A DNA stretch of 64,000 nt, from NCBI GenBank assembly GCA_029953675.1, contig JAMWBK010000008.1:62001-126000 (forward strand), in the 5' to 3' direction. Both the position numbers and the translations under genes were made by a program. The stretch comes from Rhodosorus marinus (lineage: Eukaryota; Rhodophyta; Stylonematophyceae; Stylonematales; Stylonemataceae). The first letter of the stretch is position 1. The number at the start of each line of letters is the position of its first letter. Positions 10,758 through 19,847 of this stretch are shown piece by piece. The notes below the pieces were generated by a model that saw nothing but the letters and a program-made list of their open reading frames with translations, had not been told where the DNA came from and searched no databases.

Positions 10758-13700
10758 CTAATAACTAGGGAGGGAAGCATGCAACCCCAGGCGCCGATGG
10801 CGCGCCTCGGAAAGCATGTCGCTGGAATATCGCCAAAGGGAGACACTTAAACGCCTCAAGAGCGCCAAATATTCAGTAGGATGCTCAGCAAAACATTTCC
10901 GCAACCACTCTAAACCCGACTTATCCACGTGACCAAAGCTTTCCACAATGAATGGCTGGAACCGGTGAGAGCGACCCTCAGCGCAAGGCAGACTGGCCAT
11001 GCTCTCAGCATACCGTCGTTCCTTAACTCTTCGAAGGGCTGAAGCCGCGGCCCCCCGGCGGCGGGCGGCTGCGGTGAGGTGGGCGCTGGCCACGGGGCAG
11101 GTAATCGCAAGGTCCACATATGTTGAGCGTCTGGCAGCAGCGTCGGAGACGAGGAGATCGGCTATACAACGGGGCGGTGCAGAGTCCGAGATGGATCTGG
11201 GCAGTTCCGACTCAACCTCAACCGTATGCCCTATCCGAGTCAAAGATTCGCTGAGGATGTACTTGAGGCGAGTGTGACGCCTCGTACGGAGACCTCGCAA
11301 CAGTCCGCAGGAACCCAGGAAGTGGTAGCCACAAGCGTCAATCCGGCTCTCACATCCCTGACAGAAAGACGGCCGATTAGAGTGCCACGGAGCCTGTGGC
11401 AAACCGAGATAGATCCGTGCGGCAGAACGGAACTGGAAAGCATCGAGACGATGACTCAATGACGACGGTAGAGTGGTTAACCACAAGTGCGAGAGGTGGC
11501 CTCCCATGCCGCGGAGACGAGCGGCAGTGGTAGGCGGCGTGAGAGGAGAATTGAGCATGACTGTGTGAGCGGCACTGTGTTGGCCCCAGGTGAGGCTATG
11601 TTGAATCACATCAGTGCGGGAGCTCCACAATCGGCTCAAACCCGGGTAGTCTGCAACAGGGGACCCGGGGCTAGCCTCTCCGTCATCGGCAAGAACTCGG
11701 TCGAGGGGAGAATCCTCAATCGCCTCAGCTCGTCCCCATAACAGCTCCCTCCAGGAACGAAAGCGGGACCGATTTGCGTCCGGCACGGCGTTGCACCTCC
11801 TGAACGCGTGTTGAAGACCATCATAAATTGTCAAAAGCGGGGGCTGCAGGGTCACTGGATCCTCGTTGGTCAAAGCTCGAGCCAAGAGGCAGGCACTTCG
11901 CATCCGGAAGGTCACCAACGTTCGCAGCGCGGTAGCCCAGGAGGCAACCGCCGCTGGCGAGCATACCAGCCCACGGTCTGCGACGCCGAATCCCCCCAAT
12001 CGCAACGGTAGAGCGATCTGTGCACGAATAAAGTCCCTGTCGGGAGCAGCTTCAAGATCGAGGGGCTCATCCAAGAGCGTTCCACAGTGTTGCAGGGTCA
12101 TTTCGTCGGCTTTAGCCGCGATCCACGAGCCCCAAGCTGGAGGCAGGCTGCGCAACCAGTAGTTGAGTCTGGGACCGGCACAAAAGCGGGAAAGCAAGCA
12201 GGCCGATTGCAGCATGCTGTCGGGTAGGTGCTCAATGGCGTCGGTGAGTTGCTTGTGCCGTGCCAAAACTCGCTCGCAGGATGCTTGGACAAAGTTGTCA
12301 GTCCCCAATCCGACGCCGTGGTGTTCGAACCCTTTACGTTCGCTGATTAGTCGCAGAGTGTGTGGCAGAGAGTTCAGCGACACGTCCCTCGGGGGGAGAA
12401 AGCGACATTTTTCTGTTTCCACAGTCAAACCGACGCGACGTGCAATCGCTTCGATCGCGGTCAGTCCCCTAGCCAGGGTGTCAGGGGTGCCCAGCAATGT
12501 TACGTCATCGTGGTACGCGCAGATTCGAAGATCCGAGACCTCAGTCGAAAGACGTAAAAGTACGAGCTGTAGGGCACAGGCATGAAGAAGAGGTCCGCAA
12601 GGGTCGCCTTGTTGGACGCCAGTATGTGCTTGAAAAACAGTGCCCTCCGTTGTCAAGTAGGGGAGGCTCTCCCCTCCGTAAATACCCGATAGAAACGGCC
12701 ACGCCTCCGGAAACACACGTCGGAGCACCTCAAGCGCATGCGTCCGCGACACGCTGTTGAATGCGTTCCGGAAATCAACCACCAAGACTCCCCACTCCGG
12801 CCTACTGGCGCGTTCTAGCTCGATCCCATGGGTGATCAGTTCGCAACCCCCAGAAAATCCCACCCCTACTTGCAAGGGCGCCATAAAAGCTGTGACGCAC
12901 TGGCGAAGGCGCTGGCATAGCCACCTCCCGGCTAACTTCCGTAGGCTCTCCACCATCCCGATCGGCCGGAGACGCGGGTGGGCCGGCTGGTGGTCAGGTT
13001 TCGTGAGCAAGCAAAGCTGTGCCTGCCGGAGATGTTCCCATGGCGCGGACGCACCCGATACGCCCTGGAACAACTTGTTAAGGATCCTCAGAAGCGCGCT
13101 CTGGCCAGGCTGGCTCAGGGCCTGCAATAGCTCTGTTCTTAGTCCGGAGGGTCCAGGACAGCGTCCCCGACGCGAGGTACGAAGCAAATCCTCCAGGTCA
13201 GACTCACTGAGCGTCAGATCGATGCGAAACCTGGCCAACTCCGGACGGTCCAAGAATACCTCGAATTCAGGGGACAAATCCACGTCGGACTCAGGGAAAA
13301 AAGACGACACCGTCTGGGCGAGACTATCATCGTAGGGGAGGACAGGCGCCTGGCCCTCCAAAACCCGCGCCGCTCGACTTAAATCGCCCACTGCTACCAA
13401 TTTCTGTACTCGAGCTGGCACGGGCGACACTGTGCCATGCCGAGTCCGACGGGCGGATGGTGCTGACGACGCCAAATAGCTGCGCTGTAGCACTTCGAAG
13501 TCTCCCTTCAAGAACAGGGCCAGTCGGTCTCGTACTCGCCATCTGCGCTCCGATGTGTGAATGGGGGCCAGAATCAGGCGCGGCATGACCCCCAGAAAAA
13601 CCCAAATGACTGTGTCCCGAATGTTGCGAGCCAGGCTCGTGAAGATGAAATCGAGAATGGTTCCAGCTACCAGAAGGTCTCCACGAGGAAGGACGACTGG

Positions 13701-13829
13701 GGGAATGCCCCCACGGAGGGGAAGCGAGCCTCCTTCCAAAGAAATCCACCGCCGGAGCCAACTCCGAAAACGCGTACGCCAAATACCCCAGTCTCCGCCC
13801 TCCTTCAGGACATAAGACTGTAGATCCAT
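10758..13829 (-). CDS. Family A ORF2, intact 1023-aa RT/RLE protein
   Basis: This is the only uninterrupted full-length ORF2 in the window. It starts at ATG 13829 (MDLQSYVLKEGG), conserved in four other copies. Domains: an N-terminal extension; RT with CPGPSGLRTELL (~224), LCLLTKPDHQ, RPIGMVESLRKLAGRW, VGVGFSGGCEL, VVDFRNAFN (motif A, D~352), GVQQGDPCGP and AYHDDVTLLG (motif C ~439-442); a thumb/linker; a CCHC knuckle CQGCESRIDACGYHFLGSC (C-x2-C-x9-H-x4-C, ~823); RTRRHTR; and the RLE core with RCIADLLVSD (~888) and STYVDLAITC (~904). The PD of canonical R2-type RLEs is AD here. Expected role: target nicking and cDNA synthesis. No homing-type or apurinic endonuclease domain is visible. Whether it is expressed is unknown. 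Confidence 0.92.
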   Translation of the reverse strand: MDLQSYVLKEGGDWGIWRTRFRSWLRRWISLEGGSLPLRGGIPPVVLPRGDLLVAGTILDFIFTSLARNIRDTVIWVFLGVMPRLILAPIHTSERRWRVRDRLALFLKGDFEVLQRSYLASSAPSARRTRHGTVSPVPARVQKLVAVGDLSRAARVLEGQAPVLPYDDSLAQTVSSFFPESDVDLSPEFEVFLDRPELARFRIDLTLSESDLEDLLRTSRRGRCPGPSGLRTELLQALSQPGQSALLRILNKLFQGVSGASAPWEHLRQAQLCLLTKPDHQPAHPRLRPIGMVESLRKLAGRWLCQRLRQCVTAFMAPLQVGVGFSGGCELITHGIELERASRPEWGVLVVDFRNAFNSVSRTHALEVLRRVFPEAWPFLSGIYGGESLPYLTTEGTVFQAHTGVQQGDPCGPLLHACALQLVLLRLSTEVSDLRICAYHDDVTLLGTPDTLARGLTAIEAIARRVGLTVETEKCRFLPPRDVSLNSLPHTLRLISERKGFEHHGVGLGTDNFVQASCERVLARHKQLTDAIEHLPDSMLQSACLLSRFCAGPRLNYWLRSLPPAWGSWIAAKADEMTLQHCGTLLDEPLDLEAAPDRDFIRAQIALPLRLGGFGVADRGLVCSPAAVASWATALRTLVTFRMRSACLLARALTNEDPVTLQPPLLTIYDGLQHAFRRCNAVPDANRSRFRSWRELLWGRAEAIEDSPLDRVLADDGEASPGSPVADYPGLSRLWSSRTDVIQHSLTWGQHSAAHTVMLNSPLTPPTTAARLRGMGGHLSHLWLTTLPSSLSHRLDAFQFRSAARIYLGLPQAPWHSNRPSFCQGCESRIDACGYHFLGSCGLLRGLRTRRHTRLKYILSESLTRIGHTVEVESELPRSISDSAPPRCIADLLVSDAAARRSTYVDLAITCPVASAHLTAAARRRGAAASALRRVKERRYAESMASLPCAEGRSHRFQPFIVESFGHVDKSGLEWLRKCFAEHPTEYLALLRRLSVSLWRYSSDMLSEARHRRLGLHASLPSY

Positions 13830-13830
13830 A

Positions 13831-13848
13831 GGCTGCGACCTCGCAGCC
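13831..13848 (-). promoter_or_regulatory. Palindrome at the ORF1/ORF2 junction of family A
   Basis: GGCTGCGAGGTCGCAGCC lies one base before the ORF2 ATG and 12 bases after the ORF1 stop. It can form a stem of 7-8 bp in the RNA. Copies at 17778-17795 and 24723-24740 carry a fully palindromic GAGCTC centre. Copies at 27829-27846 and 52904-52921 match this one. A role in reinitiation on ORF2 is inferred. Confidence 0.6.
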
Positions 13849-13860
13849 GTGCCTGGAGCG

Positions 13861-14818
13861 CTAATCGTGCTTCTCCCCCTTAGACCCGGGGGAGTCGGTC
13901 CTCGCTCTCTTACCTCCTATCCGCACCAAAGTCGTGAGCCTCCCACTCCGCGAGGCTCGCGGAACGGATCCCGCGGGCTTCAGCAAAGTAACCTGGGCGT
14001 CCTCCACCGCCATGCCCTCAGTCTGCTCCCCTGCCTCACCACTCTCGCTGGAAGTAGTGCTGGAAGCAGAGCCCTCCAAAATCCCCACCCGCTGCAGCTC
14101 TGTCTTGTAGCGCGAAGTCAGCACAAGTCGCCTCTCCAGATCGAAGAAGCTGGACACCGCCATGCGCAGGTGACGAGGGCCCGACCGGAACCGCTCCAAC
14201 AAGATCCTCTCAAGGCGCTGAATCCGTAGCCAATGGATCGCTGCCGCCTTCACGCTGCTCTCATGCTCAGAGAGCCCTGCCGTTTCTCCCGGAGACAGGA
14301 AATTGCCCGAGAAACGGTCAAAATCGAAGTGCAAAACCACCTGCGGGTTGCAGCGCAGCCACCGGGCGCTCTCAGGCCACTGCTCGGTAGGCTTCGCCAG
14401 CAAGGCCTCCAGGTACTTGGCGGCGGTTGCGGAGACCAAAAACAGCACATCGCGGCCCTCATAGTTTGCGAAGAAGAAATCACCCCGGCTGCACCCTAAC
14501 GATTCCGCAAAAGTGTCCCGGAAGTCTCGCATAGACGGAACCTGTCCTCGTGTAGTCTGGGGCCGGACATTTCGCACCCACAGAAATTGGAGAGTGGTCT
14601 CCACAGGTCCATCCTGAGGCTCGCGAGATGGTATGAAACGGAGCATAGCCGCCGTACGTGTGGCAGTGGTGCCCTTCCGCAAGACTGATGCGTACGAAAC
14701 GCCCCCCTTGCGGCCACCACGTGCCCCCGAAGTAGCCGGGAGCTGGTGACGACCTGAGGGCTGGTCCAAGAGAGGGAAGTCCACAGCTGCAGTCTCCTCC
14801 ACACCGGTTGCCGCACAG
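13861..14818 (-). pseudogene. Family A ORF1, C-terminal ~318 codons
   Basis: The frame is open from the truncation point to stop 13861 (ending GSKGEKHD). It carries SYASVLRKG, LWVRNVRPQTTRGQVPSMRDFRDTF-type sequence, FFANYEGRDVLFLVSATAAKYL, a helical block (RIQRLERILLERF) and a Ser/Glu-rich then basic tail (GGKRARTD). The complete form is at 17808-19217. Confidence 0.8.
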
Positions 14819-14862
14819 TTTACTAGCATAGCCTGAAGCGCTACGCAAGGCGTGAAGATGAA

Positions 14863-17776
14863 CTAATAACTAGGGAGGGAAGCATGCAACCCCAGGCGCC
14901 GATGGCGCGCCTCGGAAAGCATGTCGCTGGAATATCGCCAAAGGGAGACACTTAAACGCCTCAAGAGCGCCAAATATTCAGTAGGATGCTCAGCAAAACA
15001 TTTCCGCAACCATTCTAAACCCGACTTATCCACGTGACCAAAGCTTTCCACAATGAATGGCTGGAACCGGTGAGAGCGGCCCTCAGCGCAAGGCAGACTG
15101 GCCATGCTCTCAGCATACCGTCGTTCCTTAACTCTTCGAAGGGCTGAAGCCGCGGCCCCCCGGCGGCGGGCGGCTGCGGTGAGGTGGGCGCTGGCCACGG
15201 GGCAGGTAATCGCAAGGTCCACATATGTTGAGCGTCTGGCAGCAGCGTCGGAGACGAGGAGACCGGCTATACAACGGGGCGGCGCAGAGTCCGAGATGGA
15301 TCTGGGCAGTTCCGACTCAACCTCAACCGTATGCCCTATCCGAGTCAAAAATTCGCTGAGGATGTACTTGAGGCGAGTGTTACGCCTCGTACGCAGACCT
15401 CTCAACAGTCCGCAGGAACCCAGGAAGTGGTAGCCACAAGCGTCAATCCGGCTCTCACATCCCTGACAGAAAGACGGCCGATTAGAGTGCCACGGAGCCT
15501 GTGGCAAACCGAGATAGATCCGTGCGGCAGAACGGAACTGGAAAGCATCGAGACGATGACTCAATGACGACGGTAGTGTGGTTAACCACAAGTGCGAGAG
15601 GTGGCCTCCCATGCCGCGGAGACGAGCGGCAGTGGTAGGCGGCGTGAGAGGAGAATTGAGCATGACTGTGTGAGCGGCACTGTGTTGGCCCCAGGTGAGG
15701 CTATGTTGAATCACATCAGTGCGGGAGCTCCACAATCGGCTCAAACCCGGGTAGTCTGCAACAGGTGACCCGGCGCTAGCCTCTCCGTGATCGGCAAGAA
15801 CGCGGTCGAGGGGAGAATCCTCAATCGCTTCAGCTCGTCCCCATAACAGCTCCCTCCAGGAACGAAAGCGGGACCTATTTGCGTCCGGCACGGCGTTGCA
15901 CCTCCTGAACGCGTGTTGAAGACCTTCATAAATTGTCAAAGCCGGGGGCGGCAGGGTCACTGGATCCTCGTTGGTCAAAGCTCGAGCCAAGAGGCAGGCA
16001 CTTCGCATCTGGAAGGTCACCAACGTTCGCAGCGCGGTAGCCCAGGAGGCAACCGCCGCTGGCGAGCATACCAGCCCACGGTCTGCGACGCCGAATCCCC
16101 CCAATCGCAACGGTAGAACGATCTGTGCACGAATAAAGTCCCTGTCGGGAGCAGCTTCAAGATCGAGAGGCTCATCCAAGAGCGTTCCACAGTGTTGCAG
16201 GGTCATTTCGTCGGCTTTAGCCGCGATCCACGAGCCCCAAGCTGGAGGCAGGCTGCGCAACCAGTAGTTGAGTCTGGGACCGGCACAAAAGCGGGAAAGC
16301 AAGCAGGCCGATTGCAGCATGCTGTCGGGTAGGTGCTCAATGGCGTCGGTGAGTTGCTTGTGCCGTGCCAAAACGCGCTCGCAGGATGCTTGGACAAAGT
16401 TGTCAGTGCCCAATCCGACGCCGTGGTGTTCGAACCCTTCACGTTCGCTGATGAGTCGCAGAATGGGTGGCAGAGAGGTCAGCGACACGTCCCTCGGGGG
16501 GAGAAAGCGACATTTTTCTGTTTCCACAGTCAAACCGACGCGACGTGCAATCGCTTCGATCGCGGTCAGCCCCCTAGCCAGGGTGTCAGGGTGCCCAGCA
16601 ATGTTACGTCATCGTGATATGCGCAGATTCGAAGATCCGAGACCTCAGTCGAAAGACGTAAAAGTACGAGCTGTAGGGCACAGGCATGAAGAAGAGGTCC
16701 GCAAGGGTCGCCTTGTTGGACGCCAGTATATGCTTGAAAAACAGTGCCCTCCGTTGTCAAGTAGGGGAGGCTCTCATGGGTGATCAGTTCGCAACCCCCA
16801 GAAAATCCCACCCCTACTTGCAATGGCGCCATGAAAGCTGTGACTCTCTGGCGAAGGCGCTGGCATAGCCACCTCCCGGCTAACTTCCGTAGGCTCTCCA
16901 CCATCCCGATCGGCCGGAGACGCGGGTGAACCGGTTGGTGGTCAGGTTTCGTGAGCAAGCAAAGCTGTGCCTGCCGGAGATGTTCCCATGGCGCAGACGC
17001 ACCCGATACGCCCTGGAACAACTTGTTAAGGATCCTCAGAAGCGCTCTCTGGCCAGGCTGGCTCAGGGCCTGCAATAGCTCTGTTCTTAGTCCGGAGGGT
17101 CCGGGACAGCGCCCCCGACGCGAGGTAAGAAGCAAATCCTCCAGGTCAGACTCACTGAGCGTCAGATCGATGCGAAACCTGGCCAACTCCGGACGGTCCA
17201 AGAATACCTCGAATTCAGGGGACAAGTCCACGTCGGACTCAGGGAACAAAGACGACACCGTCTGGGCGAGACTCTCATCGTGGGGGAGGACAGGCGCCTG
17301 GCCCTCCAAACCCGCGCCGCTCGACTTAAATCGCCCACTGCTACCAATTTCTGTACTCGAGCTGGCACGGGCGACACTGTGCCATGCCGAGTCCGACGGG
17401 CGGATGGTGCTGACGACGCCAAATAGCTGCGCTGTAGTACTTCGAAGTCTCCCTTCAAGAACAGGGCCAGTCGGTCTCGTACTCGCCATCTGCGCTCCGA
17501 TGTGTGAATGGGGGCCAGAATCAGGCGCGGCATGACCCCCAGAAAAACCCAAATGACTGTGTCCCGAATGTTGCGAGCCAGGCTCGTGAAGATGAAATCG
17601 AGAATGGTTCCAGCTACTAGAAGGACTCCACGAGGGAGGACGACTGGGGGAATGCCCCCACGGAGGGGAAGCGAGCCTCCTTCCAAAGAAATCCACCGCC
17701 GGAGCCAACTCCGAAAACGCGTACGCCAAATACCCCAGTCTCCGCCCTCCTTCAGGACATAAGACTGTAGATCCAT
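14863..17776 (-). pseudogene. Family A ORF2 (copy A2), motif A deleted
   Basis: The start is ATG 17776. A frameshift near 17310 moves the reading from RAARVWRAR to GLEGQAPVLP. A ~150-bp deletion near 16777 joins GGCELITH directly to ESLPYLTTEG, removing the VVDFRNAFN block and the segment up to GIYGG. A further frameshift lies near 16590. YHDD, the CCHC knuckle and RLE remain in the 3' frame. Without motif A it cannot make active RT. Confidence 0.88.
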
Positions 17777-17807
17777 AGGCTGCGAGCTCGCAGCCGTGCC
17801 TGGAGCG

Positions 17808-19217
17808 CTAATCGTGCTTCTCCCCCTTAGACCCGGGGGAGTCGGTCCTCGCTCTCTTACCTCCTATCCGCACCAAAGTCGTGAGCCGCCCACTCCGCGA
17901 GGCTCGCGGAACGGATCCCGCGGGCTTCAGCAAAGTAACCTGGGCGTCCTCCACCGCCATGCCCTCAGTCTGTTCCCCTTCCTCACCACTCTCGCTGGAA
18001 GTGGTGCTGGAAGCAGAGCCCTCCAAAATCCCCACCCGCTGCAGCTCTGTCTTGTAGCGCGAAGTCAGCACAAGTCGCCTCTCCAGATCGAAGAAGCTGG
18101 ACACCGCCATGCGCAGGTGACGAGGGCCCGACCGGAACCGCTCCAACAAGATCCTCTCAAGGCGCTGAATCCGTAGCCAATGGATCGCTGCCGCCTTCAC
18201 GCTGCTCTCATGCTCAGAGAGCCCTGCCGTTTCTCCCGGAGACAGGAAATTGCCCGAGAAACGGTCAAAATCGAAGTGCAAAACCACCTGCGGGTTGCAG
18301 CGCAGCCACCGGGCGCTCTCAGGCCACTGCTCGGTAGGCTTCGCCAGCAAGGCCTCCAGGTACTTGGCGGCGGTTGCGGAGACCAAAAACAGCACATCGC
18401 GGCCCTCATAGTTTGCGAAGAAGAAATCACCCCGGCTGCACCCTAACGATTCCGCAAAAGTGTCCCGGAAGTCTCGCATAGACGGAACCTGTCCTCGTGT
18501 AGTCTGGGGCCGGACATTTCGCACCCACAGAAATTGGAGAGTGGTCTCCACAGGTCCATCCTGAGGCTCGCGAGATTGTAGGAAACGGAGCATAGCCGCC
18601 GTACGTGTGGCAGTGGTGCCCTTCCGCAAGACTGATGCGTACGAAACGCCCCCCTTGCGGCCACCACGTGCCCCCGCAGTAGCCGGGAGCTGGTGACGAC
18701 CTGAGGGCTGGTCCAAGAGAGGGAAGTCCACAGCTGCAGTCTCCTCCACACCGGTTGCCGCACAGTCACCACCACCATTGCCTCGAGTCCCCGAGCGCTG
18801 AAGCGCGTTTTGGCCCGGCCTGCCGCTCCCCAACGTCGTACTGTCCCGCGCAGAAGAAACCGCCCTCGCCTGTCCCGGGACAGGTTCATGTTGATTGACA
18901 TGATGTTGACTGCCTTCAGCCAACGCTGCCACTCTGGGGCAATTCAAATTCTCGTCCGAATTTGAATTTGACCTGGCCAGCAATCCCGATTCCAGCCCAC
19001 CTAGCTTCTGGATGAGCTGAGGGAGCACTCCACGATCACTCGCAGCCGTGATCAGGCTGGTGACAGCGGAGATAAGTGCACGCGCCTGGGTGCCAGAAGC
19101 GCCTTCCAAGTCAACCTCGGAAGACAAGGTGCCGCAGCTGAGGCGAACACGGAGTCCCCCACCTGGCAGTGCCTCCTTGGGATGAGGCTCCGCCGAGCGC
19201 GGAGATATCCCTACCAT
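17808..19217 (-). CDS. Family A ORF1 protein, complete 469 aa
   Basis: ATG 19217-19215 (MVGISPRSAEP) was chosen because the same Met and context recur at 23138 (MVAISPRSTEP), 62202 (MTGVSPSSTEP) and in family C (MVGVSPP). The frame is open further upstream only into 5' UTR. The order is a conserved N-terminal ~80 aa (SAVTSLITAASDRGVLPQL), a low-complexity Ser/Gly/Gln linker, SYASVLRKG, RNVRPQT...MRDFRDTFAESLG, DVLFLVSATAAKYLEALLA, an Arg-rich helical region and a basic tail GGKRARTDSPGSKGEKHD. By analogy with other ORF1s it probably binds element RNA. No known fold is claimed. It lies 31 nt upstream of ORF2. Confidence 0.82.
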   Translation of the reverse strand: MVGISPRSAEPHPKEALPGGGLRVRLSCGTLSSEVDLEGASGTQARALISAVTSLITAASDRGVLPQLIQKLGGLESGLLARSNSNSDENLNCPRVAALAEGSQHHVNQHEPVPGQARAVSSARDSTTLGSGRPGQNALQRSGTRGNGGGDCAATGVEETAAVDFPLLDQPSGRHQLPATAGARGGRKGGVSYASVLRKGTTATRTAAMLRFLQSREPQDGPVETTLQFLWVRNVRPQTTRGQVPSMRDFRDTFAESLGCSRGDFFFANYEGRDVLFLVSATAAKYLEALLAKPTEQWPESARWLRCNPQVVLHFDFDRFSGNFLSPGETAGLSEHESSVKAAAIHWLRIQRLERILLERFRSGPRHLRMAVSSFFDLERRLVLTSRYKTELQRVGILEGSASSTTSSESGEEGEQTEGMAVEDAQVTLLKPAGSVPRASRSGRLTTLVRIGGKRARTDSPGSKGEKHD

Positions 19218-19482
19218 CCTGAGGTAATGCGCAAAGGAAACGTTGCACCACCAATATGAAACCGCACCGAGAGAATAATCGACCAAACCCAACCCAAATA
19301 GGAAAGGCCCCGCAACAAACCCACCCGCAAGACAGAAGTAGTTGCAAATGCAAACGACGCCCCGCGGAAAATCGAGGGGAAGGCGTACCAGAGGAAGCGC
19401 TTCCCGTAAACGAACACGCTCGCGACCGAAAAAGAAACAAAACTCCAATCCTCGACAACAACTCCTCACTGTACCTTCTTTT

Positions 19483-19570
19483 GGCTTTACTAGGGCTTTT
19501 CTAGTCTGGAACGCTACACAACGCGTGAAACGAAAACAGAGACTTAGAGAAGCGTGCAAACCGTACCAAC
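19483..19570 (-). mobile_element. Diverged family A 3' end
   Basis: On the minus strand GCGTGCTTCTCTAAG, CACGCGTTGTGTAGCGTTCC and CCTAGTAAAGCC parallel the A consensus (GCATGCTTCCCTCCC, CACGCCTTGCGTAGCGCTTC, GCTAGTAAAGTCC). It is an older subfamily, and its tail is the landing point of copy A2. Confidence 0.65.
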
Positions 19571-19803
19571 GAGCTCAGTGACGTGCGAGCTCAGCTGAAC
19601 AGGACACTTTGTCGAAGAACTGCGGAGCTTGCGCTAGAGCGCTTTCCCTGTGAACCAGTTGGGGAATCCACTGGTCCCTGTTTTTTCTTTTGAAGGTAGC
19701 CTGAGACCCTGGCAGCGGGGTTGACTTGACCTTTCTTCTCAGATAGAGGTAACATCTATTTTGCGCTGCCCTAGGCAGCTGCGAAGATAAGTTCACGATT
19801 ACA
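19571..19803 (+). mobile_element. Family B 3' end, diverged
   Basis: It reads SDVRAQLNRTL and AELALE, matching the B ORF2 C terminus (RDVRSQINRQL, AEIALGAL). The 3' UTR has TGCGCTGCCCTAGGCAGCTGC (20 of these 21 bases are near-identical to the copy at 643-665). It stops shortly before the U2 snRNA start. Confidence 0.75.
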
Positions 19804-19817
19804 AATGGAGTATAAGG

Positions 19818-19847
19818 ATCTTCTCGGCCTTTTGGCTAAGATCAAGT
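19818..19847 (+). ncRNA. U2: U2 snRNA gene, 5' piece (interrupted)
   Basis: ATC is followed by TTCTCGGCCTTTTGGCTAAG and ATCAAG, the near-invariant U2 5' end that pairs with U6 and folds stem I. The gene is then broken by a family A insertion and resumes at 21406. No snRNA promoter is recognisable upstream, because a family B end lies ~15 bp away. Confidence 0.88.

Larger units (their letters stand above)
10701..14818 (-). mobile_element. Family A copy A1, 5'-truncated in ORF1
   Basis: The minus strand reads partial ORF1, the 18-bp palindrome, a complete ORF2, 3' UTR (CTTGCGTAGCGCTTCAGGCTATGCT-type end) and two to three AGTAAAGTCC tail units, followed by AGCTCTCTG of the family B target. Its 5' truncation point abuts the tail of copy A2, giving a head-to-tail pair. 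Confidence 0.9.
14819..19482 (-). mobile_element. Family A copy A2, near full length
   Basis: The 5' UTR starts near 19482 and contains TTTTTCGGTCGCGAGCGTG and the palindrome GGAAGCGCTTCC (19393-19404). Intact ORF1, the junction palindrome, a broken ORF2, the 3' UTR and a single partial tail unit follow. Upstream on the minus strand it abuts the tail of a diverged A fragment. Confidence 0.88.

Noticed and set aside
11487-11741. Antisense open frames recurring in every family A copy
   Set aside because: They repeat because ORF2 itself repeats; composition follows the reverse complement of the RLE/CCHC region and there is no independent start context.
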